From Arcuatula senhousia (Eukaryota > Mollusca > Bivalvia > Mytilida > Mytilidae), in the NCBI GenBank assembly GCA_963971305.1, contig OZ020307.1:57409702-57473701 (forward strand): a DNA stretch of 64,000 nucleotides, written 5' to 3'. Under the pieces are notes generated by a model. It was given only the letters and a program-made list of their open reading frames with translations, was not told the origin of the DNA and made no database searches. Every line of letters begins with the position of its first letter. The stretch's first letter is position 1. The translations under genes and the position numbers were made by a program. This document shows positions 1 through 13,500 of this stretch, one piece after another.

Positions 1-3000
1 AGGCAAGGTAACTTTAGATACCACTTTCATTCACATCTTAATTGCAGCCAGAGCAGACTTATGGCATACAGACAGTTTGTATGTTGGGTCAGAATATGTC
101 TACCTTTAGGAAGAAAACATCGTGTTTTGCTGCCAGCTTGTGCTGTGTCTGTCATCAGAAAAGAATGTCCTTCTGCAGATGGACAATACGTACGAAGGAT
201 TTAGAGAGTGTATTAGTGACACAGACTCTGAATAGATTTTCCTTCAATGGCTTATACTTTTTTTATAGAGTTGACAATAAGCTTAGTTAAAATTTGTTTT
301 CCATTCATAACTTATAAAATGTATAAGCATAACCTCATATAAACTCATTTCATCTTTTATTTGTGTGGTTTTTGTTGTTGTTGCTGCTGATTATAAGGGG
401 GCGACCATTGGATTTTCATGGGAGGGCTATTGTGAAATAGAAAATAAAAAGGCAGGATGTCAAAATTAAATAAAAAGGCATGGTAGGATGTTGTTTTTGG
501 CTGAAAATTTTATAGTTAGAAAAATATCCAGGCTCCAGTGTTCTCGAAAATAAAAAGGCAGGACGAAGTGAAATACAATATATATATATCTAAACCCCCC
601 GTCCCAAAAAGAATTCAAATATTCTAACTTTCATACGAAACGCAAGATCTAAATTATTAATTTTGTATTGGCACTTTTATTTTTACTGTACACTTTGCAT
701 TCTCAGTTTACTTTGGAACCGATCTGACATTTTAAATATTAGAAACGGGTGTCAGACAAAGTTTAGAGTTTGACAATGTAGAATTTTGTTACATTGATTT
801 CATTCTAAAGTTGTTGGTGTGGTTGTCTATCTTATGCCCAATCTACGAAAGAAGGAGTAGGAGGACATCTAGTGTCTGGTTCTGTACGTCCGTCCGTGTA
901 CGTCCTAATGTTTGAAGATCGGGCATAATGTCTTTTGGATATATTATTGTTTGGGCTTCTTATGCAGAGAAATACAAGTGATAAAATATTTATACGTTTT
1001 ATAATCTTACGAACACAAGATTGTGGTATATACTCATACGGCTGTCTACATGAAGGTAACACGAAGCGTTTTCTGTATAGTGTGCTTTTTTGTTTTACTT
1101 TTTAAAATAGAAATGTAAAAAAAAAACTTAAAAAATCACCTGAAGAAGAACAATTTTACTATTTTACACAGATAAAGATGTCGAAAAATCAAAGACACGA
1201 GTGACAAATTGTAGGTCTTCCGTTGTACTTTGTAATAAATAATTAACAGAAACAAATGATCTCTTTTTCTGTCATAAACCATTACACAACCACCTGTTAA
1301 TTACCATCCCCGTGAAGTAAGTAATACCTGGGAGTGTCACAAGTTTAAATACGTTGCCCCCGACTATGAATTACTATCTTCGTATAGGTAAAAATAATAA
1401 TATCTTCTATATAATGAACGCTTAAGAAATCCTTTAAAGATAATAGAAAAATCATTTGCGCATTTTTAAGGAATGCATAGGAATTGGATAAAAAAATGAA
1501 CAAAAATTGTCTGTTTAAAATGTATATTTACTAGTTGTTAAACAAATATTCTGAATAAATGCACAGTTATAACTGAAGTGTTAAAACGCTCATACAAAAC
1601 AAAAAGATAAGTTTTATTCCGCTTTCGGTTATATTCTTAATTTTACGCACACCCGTTATAATTCTTTTTTTTTAAACGAAACTGATATTTTTGTCTTGTG
1701 GATTTGTGGATTTTTATAGCAAAGATTCCGACCGTTACATACTAGCCCGGGCATTCTAGGTAATAATGTAACATGTAAGAGACGTTTGACTATAAAAAAT
1801 AATGAAATTATTATTGACAAATACAGATAGATATAAACATTTTTCATGGACAAAAGAACACTGCTTACTATTAAGTCACCCTCTAAAGATGTTGCTTCAA
1901 AATGGTCTTCACACACAAACTTGTATACTTGACATTGCTGATAGTGGATGGCAAATCTAAAGACTGGACCCATTTAAGATGCAGGTCAGGAAACGGAATA
2001 ACACCTAACCGTTACTACGCTGAGTAGAACAACCAAACTATCATCATGATTTTAAATGACGATAGAGTTGACCATTGCGTGTCGTTATCGTTTTGGTACT
2101 TTGTGGTTATTGGATATTAGGTGATGGTCACGTGACAATAGGGCCTACTAGCCGTACAAAATGGCCGCACCCATCGTTCTAATTTATCGATACAAAACGC
2201 TCTCATACTCGCTTATTAGTGAAGATTGAAGAGTTTTACATGTATATTTATGTTTAGTAAAATGTTATGAAAAACATATGTAAAAATTATTTTTTTGCGA
2301 ATTTTCCCTTTAAAAGACAACTATATTGAACGAGATTGCTAACCATTATAAGTGAACATCAATGTTATATTATGGCATCCTGAACATTGATGCCAAAAAG
2401 TTGCGTCTTACATATTTTTGAATTAAAATAAAATACTAGTACATGTCCAGGCTTTTTCAAGAGGCGTCCAGGTTTTTGCAAGAGATGTCCAGGTTTTTTC
2501 ATACTTTAGATAGACAAGTTGTGCGTGTTGTTTACCTGTTAAATCATATTTTAAAAGACATTGTATGTTGTTAAACAAATAAGAATACGGTACTATCATT
2601 TCAAGGGTTTTGGACAAGAATACGTCAGTTAAAGTCAAAAAATTCAACCTTATATAGCCTATATAAACAGGCAGGCACATATAATTGACGCATACAACCA
2701 GAACCCATTAATCTATTGTCTAAGCATAAATACCAACTGTTATAAATTGAAAATAGCCTGCTAGAATAATTGACAGGAAACAAAATATTTGTGTTGCGAC
2801 AAGCAGAAAATGCTTACAGTTTCTGGGCTACCTTCTTTTAACTTGACTTGTAGTTGTTTCTTGGATGTGTTTGTTTGTATCATAGAGTCGTATTCTTTCA
2901 TGTCTGCTGTTTTATCCAGGATTATATAAGACTCGATTGCCCTTTCAGTACGTCTTAATTTTTACACATATGTATTTATTCTTTATTGTATATATTATAG

Positions 3001-3018
3001 TTTCAACAAAAAACTTCA
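1..3018. other. Intergenic, no gene seen
   Basis: This stretch is AT-rich. Three AAAATAAAAAGGCAGGA words occur between 437 and 565 beside a GGGGGCGACCATTGGATTTT end, which looks like a decayed MITE. A CGTCCGTCCGTGTACGTCC stretch near 887 resembles ends of interspersed repeats. Open frames here are under 110 codons and lack recognisable motifs. Confidence 0.5.
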
Positions 3019-3420
3019 TAAGAGTATGCTCCCGTGCGGGACCCGGAAGGTGAATAGGCTAGCAGCAGCGCTAAGCTTGTCGGTAAAAGTCCACTAAATA
3101 GCGCTCAGAAACCTGTCATCTTTCCATGCCACTTAGCCCACAAAGCGACTGGGATGTGTGCCACAGGTGGTTGAATGGGGCAGCCCTGTCATAATAAATG
3201 CCAGTTTATCTGGCTATACTAATGCGGAAACTTGACCGTAAACCATATTGGACCAACGTGCGTGGAGAGTTCCAAGGTTCATGCACGTAAAATATCCCAT
3301 TGTGCACCGTCACAGGCTAAATTTTCCGCACCTACCCACCTCTTCCCTTTTCCAGTGATCTTCAAAATTTACAGATCCTTTGTTTCCCACTCCAACCCCG
3401 CTTCTCTCTCTCAGTGAGTA
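3019..3420 (+). repeat. Interspersed repeat (MITE/SINE-like), copy 1
   Basis: It starts TGCTCCCGTGCGGGACCCGG and includes AGCAGCGCTAAGCTTGTCGG, TAGCGCTCAGAAACCTG and GGTGGTTGAATGGG. The reverse complement of its 5' half is present at 26395-26600, and the 3' half is related to 4965-5240. Short ORFs across it are not genes. Confidence 0.55.
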
Positions 3421-5564
3421 TAGGTTCAAACAGGATTCAGCATTGTATTTTCGCCAAATAAAGGATGGTTATGTGAAACTGGTTATGAGTTGGCTATATC
3501 CCACACAGGTACATTTTCCATCTAGTATGACCTCATTTCGGGTAAGGGTTCTCCGTTGTCAGTCACCATATGGAAGGGTTCCAAATTGTGCGAAACTTTT
3601 GAGGGAGGATTTCGTCACTTTCTTGATGCATTGGCCTATTGTGCGTTAAGGGTACATTGGGCTATCTTGTGAGTTGGTTCGTTTTACTTCTGGTTTGTGG
3701 TCGTGCATGGGTCCTTCGAATGACATACATGGGTCTGTGTCCTGGGTGGGTCTACAGAATTCATTTTGGTGTTTCAATTAGCTCTTGTCCTGCTGGTTAT
3801 GACTGAAATAGTGTCGACTGGACATAAAACAAACATTAGAGTATGAGATTCAAATGCTATTTAAGTTTCTGTATCTTAACATACATATGTATACGTTAAG
3901 GGGTTCCAATATCTCATATTCCCTAATGTTTTTATCAAATATCCCGTATCCAAAATAGAGGTTTCTTTCTTAATCTATATCCCTGTAAATAGAATAGATT
4001 TAAATATTCTATATCCCAGTTTTTTTTGCCTCAAATATCCCGTATTCCAGGAATAAATATGTAAATATCCCATATTCCAAAACACCCTTAAACTCTTGAA
4101 ATAACAGAATGCACCAGTGGAATATGCTCTTCTTGTATTTATTTGTTTCTGACATACATGTAGATTTTATAGTTTCAAAGACTTGAAAAGGCACAAAAAC
4201 AAGATTGCAGTTACCTTTCAAAATTTTGCCCACCGTAACAATCGCTCTTTTTGAAACCGGTAATTTATTAAAGCACGTCAAGAAAGTCACAAATGTACCA
4301 TTAAACTAATTTTGTCAAAATACTAATTTAGTCTTCAAAGATAAGTCAGATAATGCATTTGGGCAGTCTACTTATGCTTTAAAGTTATATTAGTAACAAA
4401 CTTGATATTTTGCATGTAATGTGTTTAAATGTATGTTTATTGAGTAGGAAGGATATTAGTTTCCATTTAAGTCGTATAGTTTCCACAAAACCCAGTTCCT
4501 CTCTCTAGCAAAATTTTCAAAAAACCAGGACACCTCTCGAAAAAACCGGACAAGTTGTTGTGCCTCTCGAAAAAACCTGGTCAATTTTAATAAATCATTA
4601 ACTGATGCTTCTTTACGGACTTTTTTGGAAGAAAAGTAATAATTTGAACATTTTGAATACTTTTATTCCTCTTTTTTGTTTTGTTTCACTTAAAAATTAA
4701 GAATTTAAGCATTTTTTAGTAAACGGACAGGCGAAAAAACCTGGACCTCTCTCGAAAAAACTGGACAATTCCTCTCGAAAGAACAATCCTGTCGCCGGAC
4801 ACGGGACCTACCGTGTAAATACAGATCAAATTCCTGTTCATTTCGATATAAAATAACTTTATAATTGATTTTTAATTTGTTATGTTTGAAAGGGTCGGGA
4901 AACGGACGTTTTTCCGGACAGTGCATTAACCAACCTGCGTACACCAACAAAGCGACCAATTTGTGAACCCTAGGTGTTAGGATACATATACCGCGTTCGC
5001 GTAGGTTTTGGGGTCATGATACGACAACTTGACCGCTGACAATTCTGAACAATCATCCGGGGAGAGTGCCACACTTCATGTACGTACAAAAATCCCTTGG
5101 TGGATCACCAAATAGACAACCACAAATCCTTTTTTTTTTGTTCTACACATTTCTCTTCCTTTTCCAGTTTTCTTCACAATTTACTGCTCAATTGTTCCAC
5201 CTAGTCCCGTATTTCTGGTTTAACACCATTCTCATAGTAGGTATAACTCACCATATTTAGTTTTTTTTTATTCCAAGTGAGAAAAATAGCACCCATCAGG
5301 TTTTTTGTCTTACTAGTTCTTGTCTTTTAACATTTGAGATTGATCGTCTTAGTTCAGTAATTTTGCTACAGGTAGTTTATTTATTAAGGATTGATTTTAT
5401 TCTTTCTTGGAATTTTTTATTCATAGAATATTCTGTGTTGAGATGAAGGAAAGAAAAGTCAATACACAAATTTGGACGGAATTGACACTATGAACAGTAC
5501 AGCTTTCCAACATCATTCATGTGGTATTGTCATATTTTCTTTAATAACATTATTCTTCGGCATA
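3420..5564. other. Intergenic, degenerate short repeats only
   Basis: No gene was found. Between 3900 and 4090 the word ATATCCCGTATTCC recurs. Between 4495 and 4790 CTCTCGAAAAAACCGGACA recurs about six times, and a related CCAGGTTTTT word occurs at 2440-2500. The small open frames lack any recognisable motif. Confidence 0.5.
4965..5240 (+). repeat. Interspersed repeat, diverged 3' half
   Basis: It shares GGGGAGAGTGCCACACTTCA-like sequence and a TTCCTTTTCCAGTTTTCTTC pyrimidine tract with the 3' half of the repeat at 3019. Confidence 0.35.
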
Positions 5565-5574
5565 ATATTTTATC

Positions 5575-5978
5575 CTAAGAAGCAAAGTGGCACCAATTGG
5601 ACATTCAATTGTCAAATGTCTGAAAGGGCAACGACAAACCTGTAAACACGAACGAGAACAGCACGAAGAAACGTAAAAGCACACAAAATCAACCAAACAG
5701 TAATCAGTAACGCAAACTCCAAAAATAGAAGAATTTTCTGCCTGCTATACTACAACCGTTGCGCTGTCAATTACCAATTCAATGTGTCAAATCGGGTAAA
5801 GGAAGACCAAACAAAGCCCGAACTCATCTGAAACATAAAACATATGCTCTACTGAAAAAAAAGATGAAATTTCCGTGAGCTCTGGAATTCTGAAGTAACG
5901 AATCAATTGTGATACGTAAACTCCATAGGCTAGAGCGAACGGAATGTTGCTTCACAAAAAGGAAAGTTTAACCTCTTG
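5575..5978 (-). mobile_element. Penelope-like element remnant
   Basis: Minus-strand 5885-5978 reads NFPFL, a stop, then SNIPFALAYGVYVSQLIRYF, the C-terminal RT signature of the element at 12317-13105. Its 3' region (5575-5850) is related to 63735-64000. Confidence 0.5.
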
Positions 5979-6499
5979 TTCCAGATTTTGTTTTCATCAC
6001 AAATCAGATTCAGAATATTTTCAGGAAAAATACCAGAACCAATATCATTATCTTCTTGATGAAGAATCACGATTGACACTAGGGCTGCTTTTAAAGGACT
6101 AGGTATAGCTTCTCTGATGTTATAGATTATAGATTATAGATTTTTTTGATGTTATGCTAACTGCAATTGCTGATATTGTTTTTTTAGTCTGTCCAATTGT
6201 CCGTCTATTTGTCTTCCACCCATCACACTTCAGATTTATCTAAGAGTTGCTTTTATGCTGATTTCTACGCTTTATTGTCCTGAACATATTGTGGTGAAAG
6301 GCAATTTCAACAGATGTATTCCAAGCGGGACATTTTTGCATGTTCTATTAAATTTCTTTATCGGATGTGACAAATATTAGCATTTTCTGCAGTGTGTCGC
6401 CTTACCCTTCCGCAACATCTGAGTTCTATTTCGTTTTTACTCGAGTTTGTGCTGCTGATTCCGTTATGCTGAAAACACTTGATATTATTATTGTGATCT
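5979..6499. other. Intergenic before P450 copy A
   Basis: No gene seen. A short ATAGATTATAGATT duplication lies at 6120-6145, and the remainder is unremarkable AT-rich sequence. Confidence 0.4.
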
Positions 6500-6954
6500 C
6501 AAAATAATGTGAAAACGAGGGACAGAGAACGGACGATTTTTTTTAACATCAATATTATATTTAAGTCAGGTGTTTGTTAAGGTAAGCTTAAAATCTATAC
6601 ATGTACATGCAGTACACAGATTAGTTAAATTGCCATATTTAAGACAGAATTCAAATGTGCAATTCTATGAAATCATTCATGTATAAGACCATATAGAAAA
6701 TTGTCACGAAAATCGTGACATTAAAGAACCTTATCGAAAAAAGATTTTCTTTATAACATGTACATCAATTTAATAATGATAAAATTTACGACACGTCATT
6801 TAACTTGATGTGCTTTACATTTTCATTATCTTCGGTTTTTGCAGTTTAACAGCTCTAGATTGTAGACATCTTGGATTGCATCCTGTTGAAGGCATCTAAA
6901 ATTTTTCAGCTTGTCTTTCTTTTAGGATCTGTTCGTTTATTTTATTTGTTTATC
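6500..6954 (+). promoter_or_regulatory. Conserved 5' flank of P450 copy A
   Basis: This block is homologous to sequence upstream of copy B (54410-54715) and copy C (56340-56484 plus 60101-60855, split by a LINE). Shared strings include AAATCATTCATGTATAAGAC, GTCACGAAAA and TTAACAGCTCTRGATT just before exon 1. It probably contains the promoter and 5' UTR, but I cannot place a TATA box or initiator with confidence. Confidence 0.45.
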
Positions 6955-7503
6955 ATGTTGGCCATTCTAGCTGCCATAACCGTTTTGCTGACCGGACTTT
7001 TTCTTTATTTTAAACGACAAACTTTAAAAAACGCACCTCCAATAGTAAAAGGGTTGCCGCTTATTGGAGTGCTTACTAAGTTGGATTTTGAAAGTGCTCA
7101 TTTAACACTTGAAAAATGGAGTCAGGAATACGGAGAAATATTTCAATTCCAAATTTTAGGACAAACATTTGTAAGCTTGAACTCGTGTGGCATTATAAGG
7201 GATGCTTTTTTGAAAGAACCAGTGGCAACTTTGTCGGCATCGAGGCCACCGACATTTTTTGGCAAATACGCCATGGATAATTACCATGATATCGCCCTTG
7301 CCCAAATGGGTAAGGTGTTCGTCAAAAAGAGAAAACTAGGATACAAGCTATTAAATACGTATTCTGAAGGTCTTAAAATCAAGCAGGAACAGATACTGAT
7401 GTGCACCAAGGTGGCCGTGGAAAATATCAAACTTGACATTGACAAAGACATGGATCCTGCTATTGTTACTGAAGAATTTCTCTTGAATGTTGTTGAAATT
7501 CTG
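6955..7503 (+). CDS. P450 copy A exon 1 (membrane anchor, hinge, B-C region)
   Basis: The 183-codon first exon ends at a GTAAGA donor after codon phase 0. It aligns along its full length with copy C exon 1 (60856-61404, also 549 nt) and with the dead copy B. Confidence 0.88.
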
Positions 7504-10500
7504 GTAAGATTACTCTAAAAGCTGTTGGTAATAATTACAAGATCTTTGCCTATGAAGCATCAAATGTAAAAAATGGAACAAAAAGGAGTCGTGAGCAATT
7601 TTACTATAAAATCAGTCAATCGTTCATTGAACAGATGAACCTTGATATAAAAATGCCTAAGTGTGTTTTAGCGCCTATACCCGATAGCCAACATTCATTA
7701 TTTATTAGTTTCTATTGGTTAGTTAGAATATTTGACATTGCTTCAGTTCTACGCAGCGCAAACATAATTTCCACACTTTTTAAAAACCCTTATAGTTATT
7801 TAACTGCTTTTTGGTAAGTTCTGTATGTGAGTTCACCATGACGGGTAACAGATCAAGTTTAAGTTTCGTTTTCCGTCCGCAAATGTTTACAATTCCTTTA
7901 GATATGGGACCGATAAGGAGCTATATTTTGTAAGGCAAACATGCATTGTTTAAGAATCGTGAAATCGCGTTTAACTTCATGTCAAAAAATACGAAAGCCC
8001 ATTGTCCTCATTTTGGTTATAAAAAAAATGTGTTAAAACGCGCTATTATAAATTTTCCCGTAATAACGCGCAACTATACTGCAATAATATGCTACTATTC
8101 CGTAATAACGTATTGGCGTTAAAATGGGCTACTCTCGCGTAACTTGCAATAGGTAGACTTTGACAGATCTTATAACAAATCAAGTAACATAATTTTTATT
8201 GCAATCCATTCTCTACATATTAAATTTAGAAATCACGTACTCTTACCGAATCGACATCAGGTACAGCATTGGTATACTTCATGGCTGTTTTTCATTGTGG
8301 ATGTTTTAAATTTACGTTTAAATTGGAGGTTGTGTCGCGTACACTTATTCCACATCTCATTTTCTTCTATTATAGTGTCCTAGTTTGATCTTTTATCTGT
8401 ATATACAAATAAAAAACAGCAAAGAAAAAATTCTAGACTGAACTATAATGTCATTGCCAAATGCGTCATTGCATTTCACACTTTTTGCAGAACGGGTTGT
8501 CATTTTTAACGCGATTTGCAATAACACTGCATGCTTTGGTGTAATGTTTCTTTATAACTACAGCAAATACAAGTTGCTGTTTTCAGATAATGTGTTCTTA
8601 GGTCAACTCAAAAAATGTTCAAAACAAAATAAAGTAAGAACATCTGTTCTATCTTAATAGTCTCTACACCATTTCGTTTGAAATGCCTGTACCAAGTCAA
8701 GACCATTGCGATCCACCTATTCTCCGGTATGACTGATTCGTTTTTGACATTTTCTCTGGACTGTGAGATTGATCATTCAAGTTCGGTAGTTTTGTTATTA
8801 CCTTTATTTTCTACATATTACATGATTGTGTAGCTTTATATATCAAACTCCTAGGTCGACATAAGGGTCAGCAGAGGTATAATTGGACAGTTATCAATAC
8901 ATACTGATGTGAAATTTATACATTTATATAGACTAAACTTCTTTTTTCTTTACGTCACTGCTGGGACATTGTATTCAAGACATTACTGTCTTAATAAAAA
9001 AAAACAACTTAATTACAAAAGGAATTAAAAAATACTTAGCGTACATGTACCTCTTAGATAAATAAAGCAAAATCATTTCTCAATTGAAAAAGGCAGCTAT
9101 TTTGTAGATTCCAAATTTTCAAAAATCACTATATTGTGGAATGTTTGGGATTGTCCTTCAGAACACAGGGGTATTCTGTTATCACTATGTTTTTGTTTTC
9201 ATCTGGGAGTGCAATTTGACGTCTTATGACGTAACAATTGAAAATGACACTTTTCCCGTCATTTTTTTTCATGGAAATATAAAAAAAAGATGCAAATTTA
9301 CTAATATTCAGTATATGTAATAAATATTACATTTAGTTATATTATGTTTTAATTACTTTTTTGATACTTATTAGATTATGTTTAAATAAATTAAAGCTGA
9401 GGTTTTATGATTTTTTTTTCCATTCTCCAATTTTACCCTTTACAGACAGTAGGCAATGCTTATATATAGAATATAGGACTTTTTAATTTTGATATCGATT
9501 TTATCGCTTGTTTTTGGTGAACCCGAACCAAAAATCAAGTGATAAAATCGATCTCAAAATCAAAAAGTCATATAAAAATTAATCTCTTTATCGGTAATTA
9601 ATTGTGACGTAACGTACTGACCCGATAATTTCGGTGATACACACCTGTTCGTGAGACAGACTTTATCAGGCAGTACCCATCAAAGGAAAAATGTACTAAT
9701 TACCGATAAATATGTAGGCAATGCTTATATATAGAATATACATGATATAGGACTTTTGAATCTTGAGATCGAGTTTATCACTGGTTTATGGTGAACCCGA
9801 AGGTTCAACTAATAAACCAGTGAGATTTCAAAAGTCCTGTATTCTCTTTATCGGTAATCCCCGAGCAAAAAATGCGATTTTTTCGTTAAAAGGGTTTTTT
9901 TTAAAATGATAAACATCTGTTCATGGTGCAGGGTTTATCAGCGGTAAACATCAAAGGAAAAATGTAATGATTACTGATATATCATATTATTAAAAATCTA
10001 TTAATATTATATCCTTTAATTTGATAGCTAGTTGGTAGATGCTCCGGAAAAGACGGCCAATTACAGAAACTCATTCGAGATGTGGACGATGATTTAAACA
10101 CATTAGCTAACCAAGGACTAGATATCCTGTATGGAGTATTCCCATTCCTACGCTTTCTACCATTCAAACAATCAAAGAGGCTAAAAGAGTGTGAAGACCA
10201 TAAAAGAAATTTGATAAGTCTGTTATTACAAATATCTGTAAGTTTAAATATAATAGCGAGCACAGCTCGCAAGCGGGCACGAAGTGCCCGCTTGAGCGGA
10301 GAGCTCTACGGTATTTGTTCCCGCGAGAAATTTGCCTAATGCTGATATTGATTTTTCATGGTCAGGAAAGGCTCTCAAATTTTACAGGAACGGAGTGAAT
10401 TTGAAAATAATTACCCATTTTGCTAGTCGCATTCCAAAAATTATTTATGTAATAATGTATAAAGAGAAAAATATTCTGATGACGATGAGTTGCTACATTT

Positions 10501-13500
10501 TTTTTGTATTAACCAAATCTAATCGTATTTTCTTGCTTTTCTATTTAACGTTCAATCGCCCCAAGCATCTCGTCCCAAATTGAACGTTCTAGAAAATGAA
10601 CCAAAAACAAAAATAACTACGATGATTTCAAATCTTATTTGACTGCATCGATTCGAAATAAAAAAAAATTATTCGTTCATTAAACAATGTTAACAATGGC
10701 ACTAAACACGTTAACATTACATTTATTTTACAGAATTATGCTGTGCTCGCATTTAATTAATGCCTATTTCATATTAAAAAACTGTATTATGCATGTTCAT
10801 GCTATTTTATAATGATACTAATAAGCTTGGGCTTATGACGCACCGATTTGACACACTGAATTGACGGTTGGCAGCGCGACGTGGGTGTTTTAGCAAGCAA
10901 GCCACATGCTTGCTCTTCTAGATCTTGTCCACTCTCATGACGACTTGAGTTCACGTTGTTGATTGTTATTCAGTTGATTTGGTGTTTCTATGTTTTATGT
11001 TGTCTGTTCGTTTTTCGTTCTGTCCGCGATCCTCGATGGTGTTTACAGGTTTTGTCTCTGCTGTCTGTCGCCTGTTAACATTGTTTTTCAAAAATCTTCT
11101 CCTCTAAAACTATTGAACATATTTCAATGAGACTTGGTGAAATTGATATTTAGGGTGTTATGCAAGATAAAAAGTGTTTCAAATAGACGCTGTTGCTTTA
11201 AATAGTCCAGGGATAACTGGCTTTGGCTTGTAAATAAAAAAGTACACGATATATTTATAGAGAATCATTCCTTCTTCTTCAAAGGCTCCACCAGTATATC
11301 CATATGGTCAATTCTGTCAGATGATTTCTCATTCGGGTTATAGCCCTTCGGATATATGAAAACACTGGATTTCTTGTTTCATGTTTTACATATATTTGTA
11401 AAATTAAATGTTAACTATTGCAGATAAAGAAAAAAAAGTTGCTTATTGACACCATCAGTCTTTGTTGGTTGAATTTACGATATTGAGATGTGGAATAAGT
11501 GTACGCGACACAACAAACATAAACAAACAGCAATTCAAAAAATCACAACGGAAAACAGCAAGCAGTCTTCAACATGACCATAGGTCACTGCTTACCGTCT
11601 TGCATTGGCCCAAGACTGATAATACAATACAAAAGTATCAAAACCAATCCCTAAATCATCAACGAAAGACTCAATTCTTGACATAAAATAGTTAACATAG
11701 AATGACAAGGACAAACACAGGCTTTGGCAAAGTTTCCTGGCTTAGGACAGGCACATATAAAATGTGGCGGGGTTAAACTAGTTTTTTGGATCCAACCTTC
11801 CCCCTATTGATAAGCTTGCACAAAGCTACATATAAAACACACTGTAAAACTCAATCGACAAAAGTTCAATTCAACAAGAGAGAACTGTACGAAAACAACA
11901 AGACAAGGAGGAACTCTCTTGAGAACACTCGAAGTTACTGACAACTAGCAAAGAAACATTTATCGATTGATGTAAAAGAATCAAATACATCAGTTCTAAA
12001 TCCGACACCCCACGTCAAAACAATGAATGATTAAGAGTTGTATCACCATACAGAACCAACATACTTGATCGCTGTGGTGCTTATAAATAATACAGTGGAT
12101 AAAAAGTGAAAATTTAACGTTTTAAAGTTACTATCAAGCTATCAATATTTCTGCCAAAACATACCAAATGCAAAGATTTTACTAAAACATTGAATTCGTA
12201 TCCTTTTTTCAAAAGGTTTTTAAGCCAGTTTTTAATTTCCGTAAGGTTGTTTTTGAATTTTTGTGCTTTATAAACTACATTGCTATAAAAGTCAGGATGA
12301 GATATTCCTTTAACAATCAGAAATCTACGTGTACAATCAAATTTTTTTTTTCGATGAGATGTCCATATTTATGTGAAAATTTTGTAAAAGATTTGACTAA
12401 TTTGTGGTAACGGTAACCTTGTTTTAGCAATTTTTCTGTAATAAAACGGTTTTTATCATTAAAATCAGACACATCACTGCAAATGCGAGCATACCTGACT
12501 AATTGTGAAATGTATACCCCGTAAGCTGGAGCTAATGGTACGTCTCCTTCAAGAAACGGAAAATTAACTATTGGGAATGAAAAGTCATCCCGTTTATCAT
12601 ATCCTTTAGTGTGTAATCTACCATTGATAATGCTTAAGACCAAATCTAGAAATGGACATCTACTGTCGGTTGAGTTTGCTTTATTTAGGGTTAATTCTTT
12701 AGGATATATATCATTTATAAAATTTGAGAATGTGGGGTTGTTTAGAGCAAGTATGTCATCTACGTACCTATATGTATTGTTAAAAGGTTCGATAAGGTGG
12801 TTTTTGTTTGGGTCTTTTTGTAGCTTGGCCATAAACTGTGATTCGTAACAATATAAAAACAGATCAGCTATGAGTGGAGCACAATTGGTTCCCATTTGAA
12901 TTCCAATGACTTGGCGATATATTTGTTTACCGAACCGGATGTAAATATTATCTAAAAGAAAGTTTAATGCAGTAATAACTTCTATGTCGGTCCAATTAAC
13001 ATAACCTTTGTGGGTTTCGTTACTAAAAAACGATTTACTAAATACTTGTGACACTTTAGAACAGATGTAGTCACTTTTAGATTTGTCAAATTGTGAAGTT
13101 GACAAATGACTGTTTATAGTTGTTTTGGCCCTTTAAATAAAACAAAATGTATTTCATGTTTTTGCCCAATGAAATTTAAATTATTGTAGATAGAAAAAAA
13201 GCTTTTGGTTGATTGAACCTTCGGCAGAATGGGCTCTTCTAACGACTAAATTTGTTTGAAATTGTCAAATGAATCCTTATGTGGATTATGGCCCTTTTAT
13301 TATCATGTTTATTTCCACGTTTTGGGCTTATGAAATATAAAATATTGGAGATACAATGTATAAAAAGCTGTTGCTTGCTTAAACTTTCAACTCATTGAGC
13401 TTTATAAAAGACTCAAGGTAAAAAAGGTGGTTTTTTTTGTCTTGATTTTGCCCTATTGAATGATAATTGTTGTACAATATAAACAAAGAAAAACTGTTGA

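Noticed and set aside
3232..3649. Two small plus-strand frames
   Set aside because: They lie across an interspersed repeat (3019-3420) and its flank, with no recognisable domain.
6871..6954. Upstream ATG adding 28 residues to P450 copy A
   Set aside because: The extension is not shared by copies B and C, which start at the position matching 6955, and a membrane anchor is already present after 6955.
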